A stretch of DNA of 64,000 bases from Chrysaora quinquecirrha (Eukaryota; Cnidaria; Scyphozoa; Semaeostomeae; Pelagiidae), in NCBI GenBank assembly GCA_014526335.1, contig JACTAT010000040.1, forward strand, positions 7,412,045 to 7,476,044. Reading direction: 5' to 3'. The translations under genes and the position numbers were made by a program. Below the pieces are notes generated by a model. It did no database searches and was not told the DNA's origin. It worked only from the letters and a program-made list of their open reading frames with translations. Positions 47,101 through 58,200 of the stretch are shown piece by piece (the stretch's first letter is position 1; every line of letters begins with the position of its first letter).

Positions 47101-47232
47101 GAAGGATGGTTACGCATGAGCATTGCAAATTGTGGCCTAACAACAATCACGATTCGACCAAATGGTAGAGTGAGTTTGAAATCTCTTGGCGATGCTGGAC
47201 ATCTTCCTCCACATCAAGTCACTTTTAAATAA
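44106..47232 (+). CDS. PGAM5: PGAM5, mitochondrial serine/threonine protein phosphatase
   Basis: Four exons: 44106-44515, 45253-45466, 46050-46186 and 47082-47232 (TAA), all GT-AG, giving 303 residues (human long form 289). The N terminus has a single membrane anchor ([19 protein letters not shown]). It is followed by 'WDSDWD', the family's WDxxWD multimerisation motif, then a Lys/Glu-rich linker. The histidine-phosphatase fold starts '[11 protein letters not shown]' (phospho-accepting His in RHG). It continues with '[10 protein letters not shown]', '[12 protein letters not shown]', '[12 protein letters not shown]' (second catalytic His), 'PEGWLRMS' and '[20 protein letters not shown]'. PGAM5 acts at mitochondrial membranes in mitophagy and stress signalling. 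The KEAP1-binding ESGE motif of vertebrates is not seen. The exon 3 acceptor is a NAGNAG (CTAGCAG), so forms with or without one Gln are expected. Confidence 0.96.
44640..45180. repeat. AAACATGTTT minisatellite in PGAM5 intron 1
   Basis: A tighter version of the 41.6-43.4 kb array, with units of about 40 bp: CATGTTTCTGTTTTTGAACC, AAGAGTTCAAAC and TTAAA or ATAAA. TTTGAAC and GTTCAAA within the unit form a hairpin with a 5-base loop. More than ten units are present. It ends shortly before the exon 2 acceptor at 45252. Confidence 0.9.
45598..45802 (-). mobile_element. tRNA-derived SINE, copy 4, with internal triplication
   Basis: In PGAM5 intron 2. Body GCCAGTCACTAGGATCTCAG and GAGACCTCGACCCTGGCTGT. 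Then a 21-bp unit (AGACTAACCCTGACCTCAAT plus T) is present about three times. It ends GAGCTTTTGACACCACGAGC. Confidence 0.75.
46372..46530 (+). other. Small ORF in PGAM5 intron 3, possible transposase fragment
   Basis: 52 codons starting [16 protein letters not shown] and containing '[20 protein letters not shown]'. This resembles the charged helix-turn-helix style of some transposase N termini. I do not recognise a specific family. It may be chance. Confidence 0.25.
46848..46992. repeat. GC-rich hairpin repeat in PGAM5 intron 3
   Basis: GTGCCGGAAGCACGGGGGCA is mirrored by TGTGTTGCTTCCGGCGCCC about 110 bp on. GCCCCCCTGCCC and TGCCCCTGCCC occur inside. It is a dispersed-repeat-like hairpin, similar in style to 48490-48840. 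Confidence 0.5.
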
Positions 47233-48489
47233 TTGACATTTATTATGTAATTTTTTCATTTCAAAGAATTTGTGTTGTTTTTTCAGTTATATGTAATTTT
47301 TCCCAGATCTTTGAAGGCGTGAATGTCGTTCAAATGTTGTATATATGTTGTAACATAAGAAAAGGTTCTTGAAGGATATAGAACTATTGAGTTTACCTTT
47401 AGAAATTATGAAATGAAGCCATCTACAACTATATTTAAGTAAATTAACTTTTCTTGATGCTGTATTCACGTAATCCACGAAGGGTGCAATGATTGCTTTT
47501 CTCCTTCATCTAATGTTGGTTTTCTACGGTAGCTTGTCAAGTAGCAAAATTTTTGAGTTCACGCTACAACATTTTATTTCGATTTCATTTCATTCAGTAC
47601 TTTTTTGGGAGAGGGGTTACATTTCGCTTAAATTAGCAAAGCATAAGTAGCTGCATGATAAGTAGTCCCATGGTAAACCAAGTTTACAAGCCCAAGCACA
47701 GTACCTAGTTTAGGCACAGAAAACATTTTTTGATTAATCAATGAAGGGAACCATCCACTTTCATTTCTTTGGCCCCTATTTTCAAGTTTTAAACGGTGCG
47801 AGTATTCAGAGTTAAGGTGAGTGAAAATTGCGCTCAACAAAGCAAGGGAAATGTTGTAGATACGTCGGCTCTGGCTCTGGCCGTCTCGCGGTATCATTAG
47901 CGTATTTGAAAGATGGGCTTTAAGAATGCGATGTTCTGGTAAAATACACGTACGGTATGACTGGTTGTGTGTGTGACATTTCTTGGGGGCTGTAGATGTT
48001 CCACTTTTAATGTTCTTTGAGTCTTTTGGTTTATTATCGTTGATATGTCCATACGCTTTCATCTTGTTACAAATGAGTGTAAATTGTACAAAAAACTAAT
48101 GCCTTGAAGCAAGTATGTTATTTTTTATTCTCATAAAATATCTTTCTCTCTAAGAAAACGGAATGATTTTTCAATAGCATTTAGTATTTATTCTCCAATG
48201 TAAATTTACTTGCGTTTTCGGCTGTATAATTTACGGAGGCGCCAAATCTGTACACCGGTACAGTTTTCTGATCCAGCTCAGTCAGATTTTGTCGTCCGAC
48301 ATCAAATAGCACAATTCGCCAAAATATCCAATTGTTGAGCGAGAATCAAATCAGATGTGTTCTGTTCCATTTATTATCCGCACGGCATGACACGGGACAA
48401 ACAATAGATGACCATAAATTGGAGTCATTTGAGCTTGATTCAAAAACTCGGGCTGGACTTTAGATTCGAGATCGAACGCGACAGTCTGT
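47233..48489. other. PGAM5 3' flank and intergenic sequence
   Basis: A 144-codon minus-strand ORF (48062-47628) has no recognised domain. No perfect AATAAA was noted close to the PGAM5 stop. Nothing else was recognised. Confidence 0.35.
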
Positions 48490-48840
48490 CTTATTCAGTG
48501 GCGTAGGAGCCGGGGGGCCAGGGGGGGCACGTGCCCTCCCATTTTTCTGCCAAATCTTATGCCTGCCCCTTTTATATCTGAAAAGTGCCCCTTCCTTACA
48601 CCTTGAAGGACTAAGTAGGACCACCAACTGCCTTGGAAATATGTTTCTATAATTAAGAATAGTCCGAAAGAGGCTACGAGAGCCAGAGTAGCTGCTTCTA
48701 TATTCAAAATTTTCTTGGGGAGCATGCCCCCGGACCCCCTGGAAGGGTGCACCATCGGCGCACTTGCTCTCTATATTGCCCCTTTTTTCATGTGCCCCCC
48801 CACTTTTCAATACCCTCCTATGCCTCTGGTCTTATTGACA
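48490..48840. repeat. G/C-run dispersed repeat with 'GGCGTAGGAGC' end
   Basis: Starts CAGTGGCGTAGGAGCCGGGG and ends CCTCCTATGCCTCTG, an imperfect inverted repeat. It has G-runs and C-runs (GGGGGGGCACGTGCCC, CATGCCCCCGGACCCCCTGG). Sequences of this type are widespread in invertebrate genomes. The ORFs here are not genes. Confidence 0.55.
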
Positions 48841-48879
48841 TTGCACCTGCAACACTGCAGAAATTGGGATGTGAAGTGT

Positions 48880-49172
48880 GAAAAATGGGCGGGTAACGGG
48901 TGGGAAGGACAGAGCGCACGACTTTTTTTAGACTGACGACTGACGAGCGAAACCTAATATTTGCCCAGCCGGACAGTTGTTGCTCGGTCACTGCTGGATA
49001 TCTCATTGCACTATCGTTTCTCGTACTCGGAGCGGAAACAGGAAGCAAAACCAACACACTGGTCGCTGGAAGACTTGTACAACGCTGTGCTCCTTTGCCA
49101 AGCCAAGCCACACCGTGCCAAGCCTCTGATAAATTCAATAGATCATTGTAAAATAATTGTTATTCACTGTTG
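48880..49172 (+). other. Candidate 5' untranslated exon or promoter region of UNC93A
   Basis: The sequence is less AT-rich than its surroundings and ends at TTG-GTAAGTC, a strong donor. An acceptor-like ATAAACAG lies at about 50310, just before the UNC93A ATG at 50328. Pairing these as a 5' UTR intron is an inference from the splice signals only. Confidence 0.25.
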
Positions 49173-49784
49173 GTAAGTCATTCTTATGCTAGTTCTTATT
49201 TAGAGAGTTCACCATTCACGATGCAATAATAACACCAGTTTGTTGTCGCATTTCTGCTCACAGACTGACAGTGACAGACAGGCCCAATATTTTCACTATT
49301 TTGTTATTCCCCTTCGCAGTATTGTAGAAAGAGCAGACCTTATCTACAACTTTTAACTCCGTATTCCTTAATTTTTCTCTCATATTCTTAACAAAACCGG
49401 CGAAAGCGAGCTTGTGTAAGACATTGTTTTCAAGCTGTGCAAACGTTGCGACGTTGAACTTTTGTCTTGCCAGAGTTTATTGAAAACTTGGCAAACTTAA
49501 ACAGATAAAAGATTTACTTTTCTCCAGCTAGCTTTCAACAGAAAGATGAAAAAACCCATAGCACAAGTAATAGTTTATCTAACAACTCGACGCAAAGAGA
49601 GGCGTGCGAAGGGCAGGACCGCGACGCGACAGGACGCCTCGATGACAGCATTTCTTTCATACTGTTTGCCGTGGCGTGGCGGAGTAAAGTCAGTAAAGAG
49701 TCCGACGACGAGCTGACGTGTCCCCTGTTGGGCTTAGAAGTACTGTCCGTCCTTCCTCATTCAAGAATGATTTTAAGTAAGATT

Positions 49785-50015
49785 AAGAAGGTGAAGGTGA
49801 TAATGAAATGGTGTATTTAGCGCCAGTCGCTATAGGGTCTCAGTAGTAGGTCAACTAATCCAGACCTCGACTCTGGCTGTGACGCTACTGTAGCTGGGGC
49901 TCGAACCCCGACCTCGCTGAGCTTCTGACACCACGTGTCAGCTGGATTAGGCCATACGATTACGACGACAACCACGACCACGACCACGACCATGAGTCAG
50001 CTGGATTAGGCTATA
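49785..50015 (-). mobile_element. tRNA-derived SINE, copy 5
   Basis: GAAGGTGAAGGTGATAATGA, GCCAGTCGCTATAGGGTCTC, GACCTCGACTCTGGCTGTGA and GGGGCTCGAACCCCGACCTC (B box on minus) are in order. CAGCTGGATTAGGC(C/T)ATACGATTA follows, present twice around a CACGACCAC repeat. Confidence 0.8.
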
Positions 50016-50327
50016 CGATTAGGCAGTTTCCAGAAACGATTATCTTTTACACTACCCTTGTGTTGACTACCGTCCTTTAGTCTCTGGTCCCTTTCTTATG
50101 ATGTGCCACAATTTAATCCATTATCCAAGCATCCCTCCATGTCAAAGAACGAGTCGAAGGGCTTTCGTTTCTTGTGGGTATCGTCTTTGCTTGCGATGTT
50201 TCTTACACTTGCGTTCCCTTTTAGAACATCGCAGCCAGGTGCTTCTAATAAAGGTTTCTTCTAATAAGAAGCCTTTTTCTAAAAATTCATGAATATCTCT
50301 TCATAAACAGGAGCACTGCCTAAAATC

Positions 50328-53300
50328 ATGGCACCCTATTTGGAGGATCCACCAGAAGAGCGGAAAGAGGAGAGCAAAACACCTGAAGTTGCTTATCACG
50401 TTGATAGAGCAGAGAAAAGAAAAATCATCAAGAATTTAGGCATCGTTAGCTGTGCTTTCATGCTCTTGTTTACAGCATTTCAATCCCTGTCAAACTTGCA
50501 GAGTAGTCTGAACAAAGAAGAAGGGCTTGGCTTAGCATCATTGAGTGTCATCTACGCAAGTTTGATTATATCATGCATGTTTGTGCCTCCACTAATGATT
50601 AATAAACTTGGTTGCAAATGGACAGTGGCTGTATCAATGTCATGTTATGTTTTGTATACAGCAGCTAATTTCTACTCCACATGGTACACGCTCATTCCGG
50701 CGTCGATTATACTCGGTAAGCTAGAAAGGTTTTACGAGGGGGTAGATCTAGGGTGGCCCAAACCTCATTACGTGGGTTCTTCCTGGGTTCTCCTCTTCCC
50801 AACGTTTTGCCTTTGCCAGGTATTACAAAGAGTTAGTGACTTTCATCACTATTCAAAATTTGATCTTGTAGGGTAATTGAACCCGTAATCACATAGATTG
50901 CGAGCCAGACCCGCTCACCACTTTGCTATTCTCGTCAATGATATTTCACGTCAGTTCATACCCTGATAATCTCAATCTTCTTTCCAGGCTTCGCAGCAGC
51001 ACCTCTTTGGTCCGCAAAATGCTCCTATCTGACAACAACTGGCATCAAATATGCACAAATAACCAACCAATCAGAGGACGACGTTGTGACGAGATTTTTT
51101 GGAATATTTTTCATGATCTTTCAAACTGGGCAAATATGGGGGAATCTCATTTCTTCACTTATTCTGAAGCCGACAGGTTCGTAAAAAGCATATGAATTAT
51201 TTTCATTTTTTTGGGAAAAAGCAAAACGGAATTCTACAGACCTTCACGAACGAAATTACTACGAAGTTAACGCGTTTGCCATTACCTTTCCATTCTTATT
51301 AGTTTAGTATTGGTAGCAACCAGATCACTGCCTGTGTGGCTATGCCGTCTATATCTCGATAGTGAAATGCAATGCTATGGAAGAATTATGGACAGATAAC
51401 TGACTTTTCCTCGGCGATGGTACCTGACCCTCCAATTTTTCTATGTTTCTATGTTGTTTTCCAGTACCCGGCAACATTCCATTTCTACTGCTGGCTGTTG
51501 CGGCTAATTTTTGATGTCTCATTCACTCAGCAGTCATTTTTAGAATATCAACGCCAGGCCGACCTCTTGACTGGCACTGAGGGTGGTCACTGCCAAAGGA
51601 TTGTTTACGTCCTCGTCCTTAGTGGCTCTTTTAAGTCCTAATTGAGACGGGCCCGCCATTTTACGTGATCATCTGAGTCACACAGAGTAAGGTTTTTACT
51701 CCTTGAATTTAGTGCTCCCTAGGCTGGATTTGAACCGCCGACCTTAAGCAAAAAATGGCGCAAGTGCTAACCACTACACAACGCTACCCGCTACCAACGT
51801 AACGAACCATCTAACTCTAATTAGTTCCAGTTTGCCCTCTACAAATTACAAAATTACAAAACAGATGAAAGCATTTGTCATTATTTTGTATCCTACTTTC
51901 CTTAGGTGATGCAAGCAAAACTGACATAATGACATGCGGTGCCAACTACTGTCCATCACCTGCCGTCAAGGCAGTAATCAATGCAACAGCGAATGCAACC
52001 AAGGCATCTGCATCAAGTGCAGCATCACACAGCACCGTTCTTACACTGATGGGCATTTATCTTTCAACTGGTATTCTCGCTGTATTGCTTATTGCAGCAT
52101 TACTTGATAAGGTATCAGTACTTGGCAGTGACAAGCGAGACAATGGCCTATGCAGTTTGTTTATTGCAACGTTGAGACATCTTAAAGATCGAAGAATGCA
52201 ACTGCTGATCATACTGACAATGTACAGTGGACTGGAGCAAGGATTCGTATTTGGAGACTTCACAAATGTAAGAAACGATCCCGGGGATACTCCCACTGGG
52301 GCCTGACAAGGGGGTCTAGTCAGGGTTATAGAAGGGCTTAGTTTTAGGCCTTTTAGTACATAATGTATTGTACATAATGTATCGTAATTTTCAAACCAAC
52401 CCCGACATGGTAGTAAATTATTACAATAACCTCCAACTGGTAATGTAAGGAGCTAAAAATCATGCCGTTTAATAGCACCCAATCCAGCAATAAAATTTTC
52501 GCTTACAAGTTTTCTAACATCAAATACACAAATGGTTGCAAACTAAGCTCAAAACACCAGAAAATTGGATGTAAAGGGCAGTAGCTACCAAAAATACCCT
52601 AAAGTTGCAGTAGAATTTCTTTGTTTAAAATGGGGCCATTTGGTAGTCATTCGGTAAGACCCTCAAACCCACTAGAACCCCTTTCGGGCCTCAATTGGAG
52701 AACCCTGGGGAAACGATAAGAGACTGTATAATACCCGAACGTCGCTACATGAACGTAGTACCCTCGAGAGGGGGGTCCAGCAGGGCCAGAGGTCCGGGGC
52801 CCAGCTATTAAGGGGCCCGCTAAAATTGAAAATTCTCCTATAATTCTTCCTAAAAAACCCCGAAAGGCCCAGTAGGCCAGTACGATTACATAACCCGGGG
52901 CCCGCTCTGGCTCTCGACGGCCCGGCATGAACGAATTAGAATCTAACCATCCTTTTCCTTTAGGCCTTTGTGACCTGTTCTCTTGGAATCGAAAAAGTCG
53001 GCTTCGTGATGATCTGTTTTGGAGTTACGGACGCCCTGTGCTCATTTGGTCTTGGAAAACTCTCCGAATACACAGGCAGACCTTTCTTGATGTTTGGTGG
53101 GGCGCTTATTAATCTTGGCCTCATTATAATGTTATTGCTATGGCAACCAAACAGAGATCAGGTGGCTGTTTATTACGTCACTGCAGCTGGTTGGGGATTC
53201 TGTGATGCCATCTGGCAAACTCAAGTCAACGGTAAATAAATTAATTCTTTTCAAAAGTGGTCTTTTTTGTGAGCTGCGCAGCTTTGAAATTGAAGTATGC

Positions 53301-54362
53301 CAAAATCTTCCTTGAATTTCGCTCAAGCTTTATTCTTGCGCTCCAAGACAAGAAAGCATGGTTATTCGGTAATGCAAGCTCGACTGGTTCGACTAATTAG
53401 AAGCACTATGGTTGCTAATAAGGACCCGGAGTTTGTGCCCCACCCAAGAATGATAATATAGAACGAATTCCCCGGGGGGTACTCATTTACCGACATTGAA
53501 AGGATGGACAACTGAGCTGATTGCACGCTTGTGGAAAGGGGTCCCGACGAGATTCGAACCGCAACAGAAGAGGGGAACTGAAATAAGATGAGCGGTTGGA
53601 AAATTTCAAAAAAGTGGACAGTATAGGGTGGGAAAGCGACGACTAGACAAAAGCGACCTTTCTAGAGGAGTTAGCTTTTATAGAGTCTATGATTTCTACA
53701 GTGCAGACAATAGCGTTTCTAACTGGCTAACTTCAAAATATTTACATCCACTTGGTGTTGTTAAAATCCTTATGGCCACTGCTGACTTGCCAGAATCTAC
53801 TAGTAGGAGGGGTAGCAATAAAGAAATTAAGTATCAAAGAAAGCTCTAAGGCCCCATTTGAGTATTACGGAGACGTGATATTTCTAGAAAAAATCGACGG
53901 GGATAAGGGGTAATTCTGGAGAAAATAAAGGGTATATATTTTTATTGTTTTTGTGAGATTCTGGGATGAAAAGAAGAAAGCATACAGGTGATAAGGGACA
54001 GATGATATTCTGAGCCCCTCTAATGGCACCTCAGCTTTGATGCACTTTGTAGCTCTGGTACACTGTCACATTGAAACTAGATTGACTTAACATAATAATT
54101 TCTTCAATTTCTAGCTTTTTATGGCCATTTGTTCTCAACCAACCAAGAAGCAGCATTCTCAAATTATCGACTTTGGGAATCACTTGGTTTTTTGGTTGCA
54201 TTTGCTGTTGGCAATTACATGTGTGTACGTGCAAAGCTGTATATGTTGATCGCATTTCTGACTGTTGGCATTGGAGGATACGGTATGATTGAGGTACTGC
54301 AAAGACGATCGAGTGAAGATTACTCAGTCAGTATGGAAGCACTTGAGAAGAGACAATCGTGA
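50328..54362 (+). CDS. UNC93A: UNC93A-like multipass membrane protein, five exons
   Basis: Exons are 50328-50715, 50988-51176, 51906-52267, 52964-53231 and 54115-54362, with GT-AG borders and consistent phases, giving 484 residues (human UNC93A 457). UNC93 hallmarks appear in order. The first are 'KNLGIVSCAFMLLFTAFQS', 'NLQSSLNKEEGLGLASLS' and 'PPLMINKLGCKWT'. Next are 'GFAAAPLWSAKCSYLT' and 'RFFGIFFMIFQTGQIWGNL'. The last are 'YSGLEQGFVFGDFT', 'TDALCSFGLGKLSEYTGR' and 'WQTQVN-AFYGHLF'. This is a major-facilitator-like protein with about 11-12 helices. An Ala/Thr/Ser-rich loop with N-glycosylation sites lies between the halves. The exon 2 donor is a weak GTTCGT. Vertebrate relatives act in Toll-like receptor trafficking (UNC93B1) or have unclear transport roles (UNC93A); the role here is not shown. 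Confidence 0.95.
50869..50935 (-). mobile_element. tRNA-like SINE head in UNC93A intron 1
   Basis: On minus: TAGCAAAGTGGTGAGCGGGT (A box), then GGGTTCAATTACCC (B-box-like arm) about 35 bases on. It differs from the main SINE family. Confidence 0.5.
51715..51800 (-). mobile_element. tRNA-like SINE head in UNC93A intron 2
   Basis: On minus: GTGTAGTGGTTAGCACTTGC (good A box) and GGCGGTTCAAATCCAGCC (near-perfect B box). The distance is expanded by an insertion-like TTTTTTGC, so it is a SINE or tRNA pseudogene and not a functional tRNA. Confidence 0.6.
52640..52925. repeat. GC-rich repeat in UNC93A intron 3
   Basis: Contains GGTCCGGGGCCCAGCTATTA and AACCCGGGGCCCGCTCTGG in the same orientation, plus GGGGCCCGC. 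It probably belongs to a dispersed repeat. The ORFs here are not genes. Confidence 0.4.
53460..54050. other. UNC93A intron 4 with CCCCGGGG element fragment
   Basis: CCCCGGGGGGTACTCATTTA at about 53471 resembles one end of the 6124-6470 MITE. Repeated GTGGAAAGGGG/GGTGGGAAAG motifs follow. No second terminus was found. No exon seen. Confidence 0.35.
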
Positions 54363-54889
54363 TTCTCGCTGATTATGTTTGATTGACTGATTGCTTAGTG
54401 ATTGTGTAGAGCTTTAAGAAAGTTACATTAGATGTATTTTGTAGTTTATTCACAAGCCAGACACTATATTTGTAAGAAGCAAGAAAAGTCTTAACACACA
54501 ATATGAATAGTTTTGTCAGTCCTCTACATCACGAAAATCTTTAAGTCAGCATTTGCTATGATTCATGATAAATCTACAACCATGTCTACAGAATATCAAA
54601 ACTATAAAAGCTCTATTTCGTCCCTCTCACTATGACGCTTCATTTCTATTAACCCACCTCTCTAAAACACCTCCCCTCTCCTTCAAAGCAAAGGCTTGAA
54701 ACAAGCCCTCTCTCAATAAGTTCTCTATCATGGCCATTGACTTCTTTCACGTCCAATTTCATGTCTTTTTGGTTTTAACTACCTTATCTCAAGTTGATGC
54801 AATGTACTTTCCGGCTTTAATCCTTCGCATTTAATAAGCCCTTCTCTTCCATTGATAAAGGTGCCCGCAAAAACCTCCTGACTATTACT

Positions 54890-55080
54890 CCTTTTACGTC
54901 ATATGTATGAATTACGTCATAGAGCTTTTACGTCATGTGTATTGAATAACGTCATAGAGCATTTGCGTCATGTATGCTGAATTACGTCAAAGAGCATTTG
55001 CGTCATATGTAATGAGTTACGTCATGGAGCATTTACGTCATATGTAATGAGTTACGTCACAGAGCTTTTACGTCATATGT
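54890..55080. repeat. Tandem array of TTACGTCA-type sites
   Basis: About 190 bp of a diverged 30-45 bp unit with two sites each: (T)TTACGTCATATGTAATGAG then TTACGTCATAGAGC. Eleven (A/G)CGTCA sites were counted, most of them TTACGTCA, matching CRE/ATF half or variant sites. It lies between the UNC93A stop (54362) and the EIF2B1 stop (55246), which converge. Confidence 0.85.
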
Positions 55081-55245
55081 ACTAACTTCTAATTGATTAA
55101 TCACTGTAAAACATGTCCTAATGAGCCGTAATCTAGCCATATATTCTACGGAATTTTCATAATTCAAAGATGTACTTTAATTTCATAAATACTACATTGA
55201 TTTGTCCTTCAATTCTTTTTTTTACCTAACTAAGATTACTTTCTA

Positions 55246-58200
55246 CTAACAATATAATTTGATAAGTTCATCACTAACTGCTGAAGGAGTAAGCACTCCT
55301 AAGTCTGTGAATAATAATGTTATATAAGATGGCGGAGTATAGTCCACTAATGGATGTCCTTCGGATGAGTTCTGATACTAGAGAAGAAAGGAAAAAGATG
55401 CTTAATCCATCAAAAATAAAGTTTTCTCTTTGCATTTCTTCACTTTGTTTGACTTGAACTGACACTCTGCTTTACGTGAATTTCCATTGCTTAACTCCAC
55501 CTAAAGTTTACATTTTGTTACTGCAATGCGCTGCTGTTCTTAAGCACATCGTGTGCCTATTACTACTTATCTACTTATCTACTACTCACTATATTGTATC
55601 GCAATCTCTCCTTCCTTTTTTTACTCATAAACGAATAAGAATCACGGTATTTTGCAGTTGCTGTGAAGCACGGAAAAATTTGTCTAAACAATTCAAGACT
55701 TGCTGTCCTGGTCAATACCATCTTATGGCCATATTCACAGAGCTCTTGGTTGTTGCAATTGCTGTAAAACGCAACGAAACATTTGTCTAGCAATTCATGT
55801 CTTTGGTCTCCTGACCAAAACCATTGCATCGATTTATCATCTGCACTGAGCTCAGGTACAAATGGGTATCTATTAATTCTTGTCTTTAAATCTAGTCAAA
55901 ACCATTGTATAACCATCTCTACCTAACTGAGCTCCAAGCTGAACCAGAATGAAATTTGAAGAGCACTGCAACCGCACTTAGGAAGAACAATTGTTTTCAA
56001 ACTCGTGGCAGAGACAAGAAGAGCTTATATCAAAGTAATATATTGATCTGATAGAGAAAATATAGACCTTGAAGTGCTCAAGGCTTTCTATAAGCCATTT
56101 CTACATCAAAGCGGAAAGGAATTTTAAGAATAGCATAAAGATGTTAGTGCCCTTCGCTGGTCAACAGCGCCACGAAATTTTCCTCAAAAATATACTATAG
56201 CTGAATTTACTATCGCTTGATTGAAGATATCAGAGTCTGTCCGATAGCAAGACTATTAGAGCTTTTTATACTAAACTTTTACCCTGAAGAAGGCATTACG
56301 AAACCAAAGAAATTTCACATCCATTTTCAAGTACAAAGATATTTCCAACTCCTCAAACAAGACAATATTCCACCCGAATAGTAGCCACATTTCATATATA
56401 TATTAAACTCCCTCAGTAAAACTCCGTCAACTCGGTTCATTACTATCGTAGGCACTGGGAGACCTGACAATGTTCTGAAGGAAAGTTTTCATGCTTAAGT
56501 CATAAACACGATAGCCCGCCTTTGTTTCACATTTGCAGTAATTTCGAACGTTTCAAATTTCACACAGCTCCTCCCTTTTACGGCAGAATAATTCTTTGGA
56601 ACTTATCGAAAACAAATGTCGTGGAATCGAACTTGACGTCATTGTTTAGAGCGCCACATTCGCAAAGCGTTCGTTAGTCGAATTGTGTTGTTGTAGAATC
56701 GAAAGTTTCGTCTTTTACTCGAACTTTGATCAGAAAGCAATTTGTTCGAAATGCCAATTACATCACAAAAGATTAAAATGCTTCGAAAGGAACGCTACGT
56801 ATCATACGGTTGTAAAGTACAGCTCAAATTGGACATACTTAGGTCCGCAGGGTCTACAGGTCTAGGTCTAAGTCCGTAAGGTCTAGGTCTAAGGTCTATT
56901 GGCAGGAACAGAACGTATATAGCGGCATGGAGACAAATAATGAAATATCTGAACATACCTTGTGCTTGTTTGGGATGTCTTTCTGATAGAGTGGATAGAT
57001 TCTAAGGAATTTGAAGCTTTCTGCCACAGCGTAAACTGGTTTATTCATGGCTTTGGCCATCACTGCAAGTTGGTATGTTCCAAGCTACAACAAAAAATCG
57101 AAACGAGATCAGCAAAAAGAAGTTATGCAGTCACAAGTTATATCCACAAACGATGCAATTTAATTCAATTATTTTCTGCTTAGAATATATATGGTAAATA
57201 CATCATATTACAAAACTACCTGCAAAAAACATTCCCTACATGACCCAACAAAGTCAGGGTTATCACCCTATTCCCCATCCCTATCTGCCGCTGTTTTCCA
57301 AAGAGAAAATAGTGCAAATTTTATGCCTCTTGGCATGCATCGAAGCATCAAAGGTATTTGGGTTACATATTGGTCTGAGCAATGAGGGAACATTGTTCAG
57401 GAGGTGAGCCCCTACATTTTGAGTTATCCTGTACCTCCGATTTTGTTTGTTTTTAATACCATGTATTTATGTTTCTAGTTACATAGCTCGAATTAAAATC
57501 CACAAAGGGTGAAAAAATAACGACAACCAAAATTACCTTGTTGATTAGTCCTCCACTTTCAACAACGCCTTCTGCACCAACTAGAACCATATCAATTCTT
57601 TCCATCATATATCTGAAATGAAACAAATTTTTCAACAAATGGCATACTGTATCGCAATAGATGGGATTCGAATGTTGATTGCATGATCGGAGAGCCAACG
57701 TCTTTTCCCCTGAGCTATACAGCTCTACAAAATCGCAAAGTAACTCTCCAAGTCATACACCAAAGGCTCTCCTACAGTTCGACTCGGTATTTTGGCTATG
57801 TTGAGCCTTCTTCTGCACCATACATACTTGTACATATTTGTCATGAATTGCAAACCCAAGGATCGATTTTTCAACAAGTAGTATACCACAGTTGACTGGA
57901 TTCAGACCTCGACTGCATGATCAGAGAGCTTTATTTTGCACTGAGCTATAGAGTTCAATGAAATTGCCGAGGAACTCTCCAAGTCATGAGTCACTCAGCT
58001 CAAGGCTCTCCTCCCGTTTGTTTGGATCTCATGTTGAACGGGAGAAGAGCCTGTTTTAGCGAAGAGCTAAGCATATTGCAGTAAGTATAGGGTACGTTTA
58101 TTGTTATATAGTTATTACTAAGAATAAAAAAGTGGGAGGAATAATTTATTTACCCAACTGCAGAATCAAGGATAACAGTGCAAGGAATTCCAATTTCTTC

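Noticed and set aside
47628..48062. 144-codon minus-strand ORF as a gene
   Set aside because: No recognisable domain, unusual composition and no partner exons; conservation would be needed.
48460..48840. Minus-strand ORFs of 86-116 codons
   Set aside because: They lie in a G/C-run dispersed repeat with inverted ends.
50869..50935. Functional tRNA gene
   Set aside because: Boxes A and B are present but acceptor stem and anticodon arm do not fold properly; it sits in an intron and resembles SINE heads.
51715..51800. Functional tRNA gene
   Set aside because: Good boxes, but the anticodon region is replaced by an AT-run and no acceptor stem pairs.
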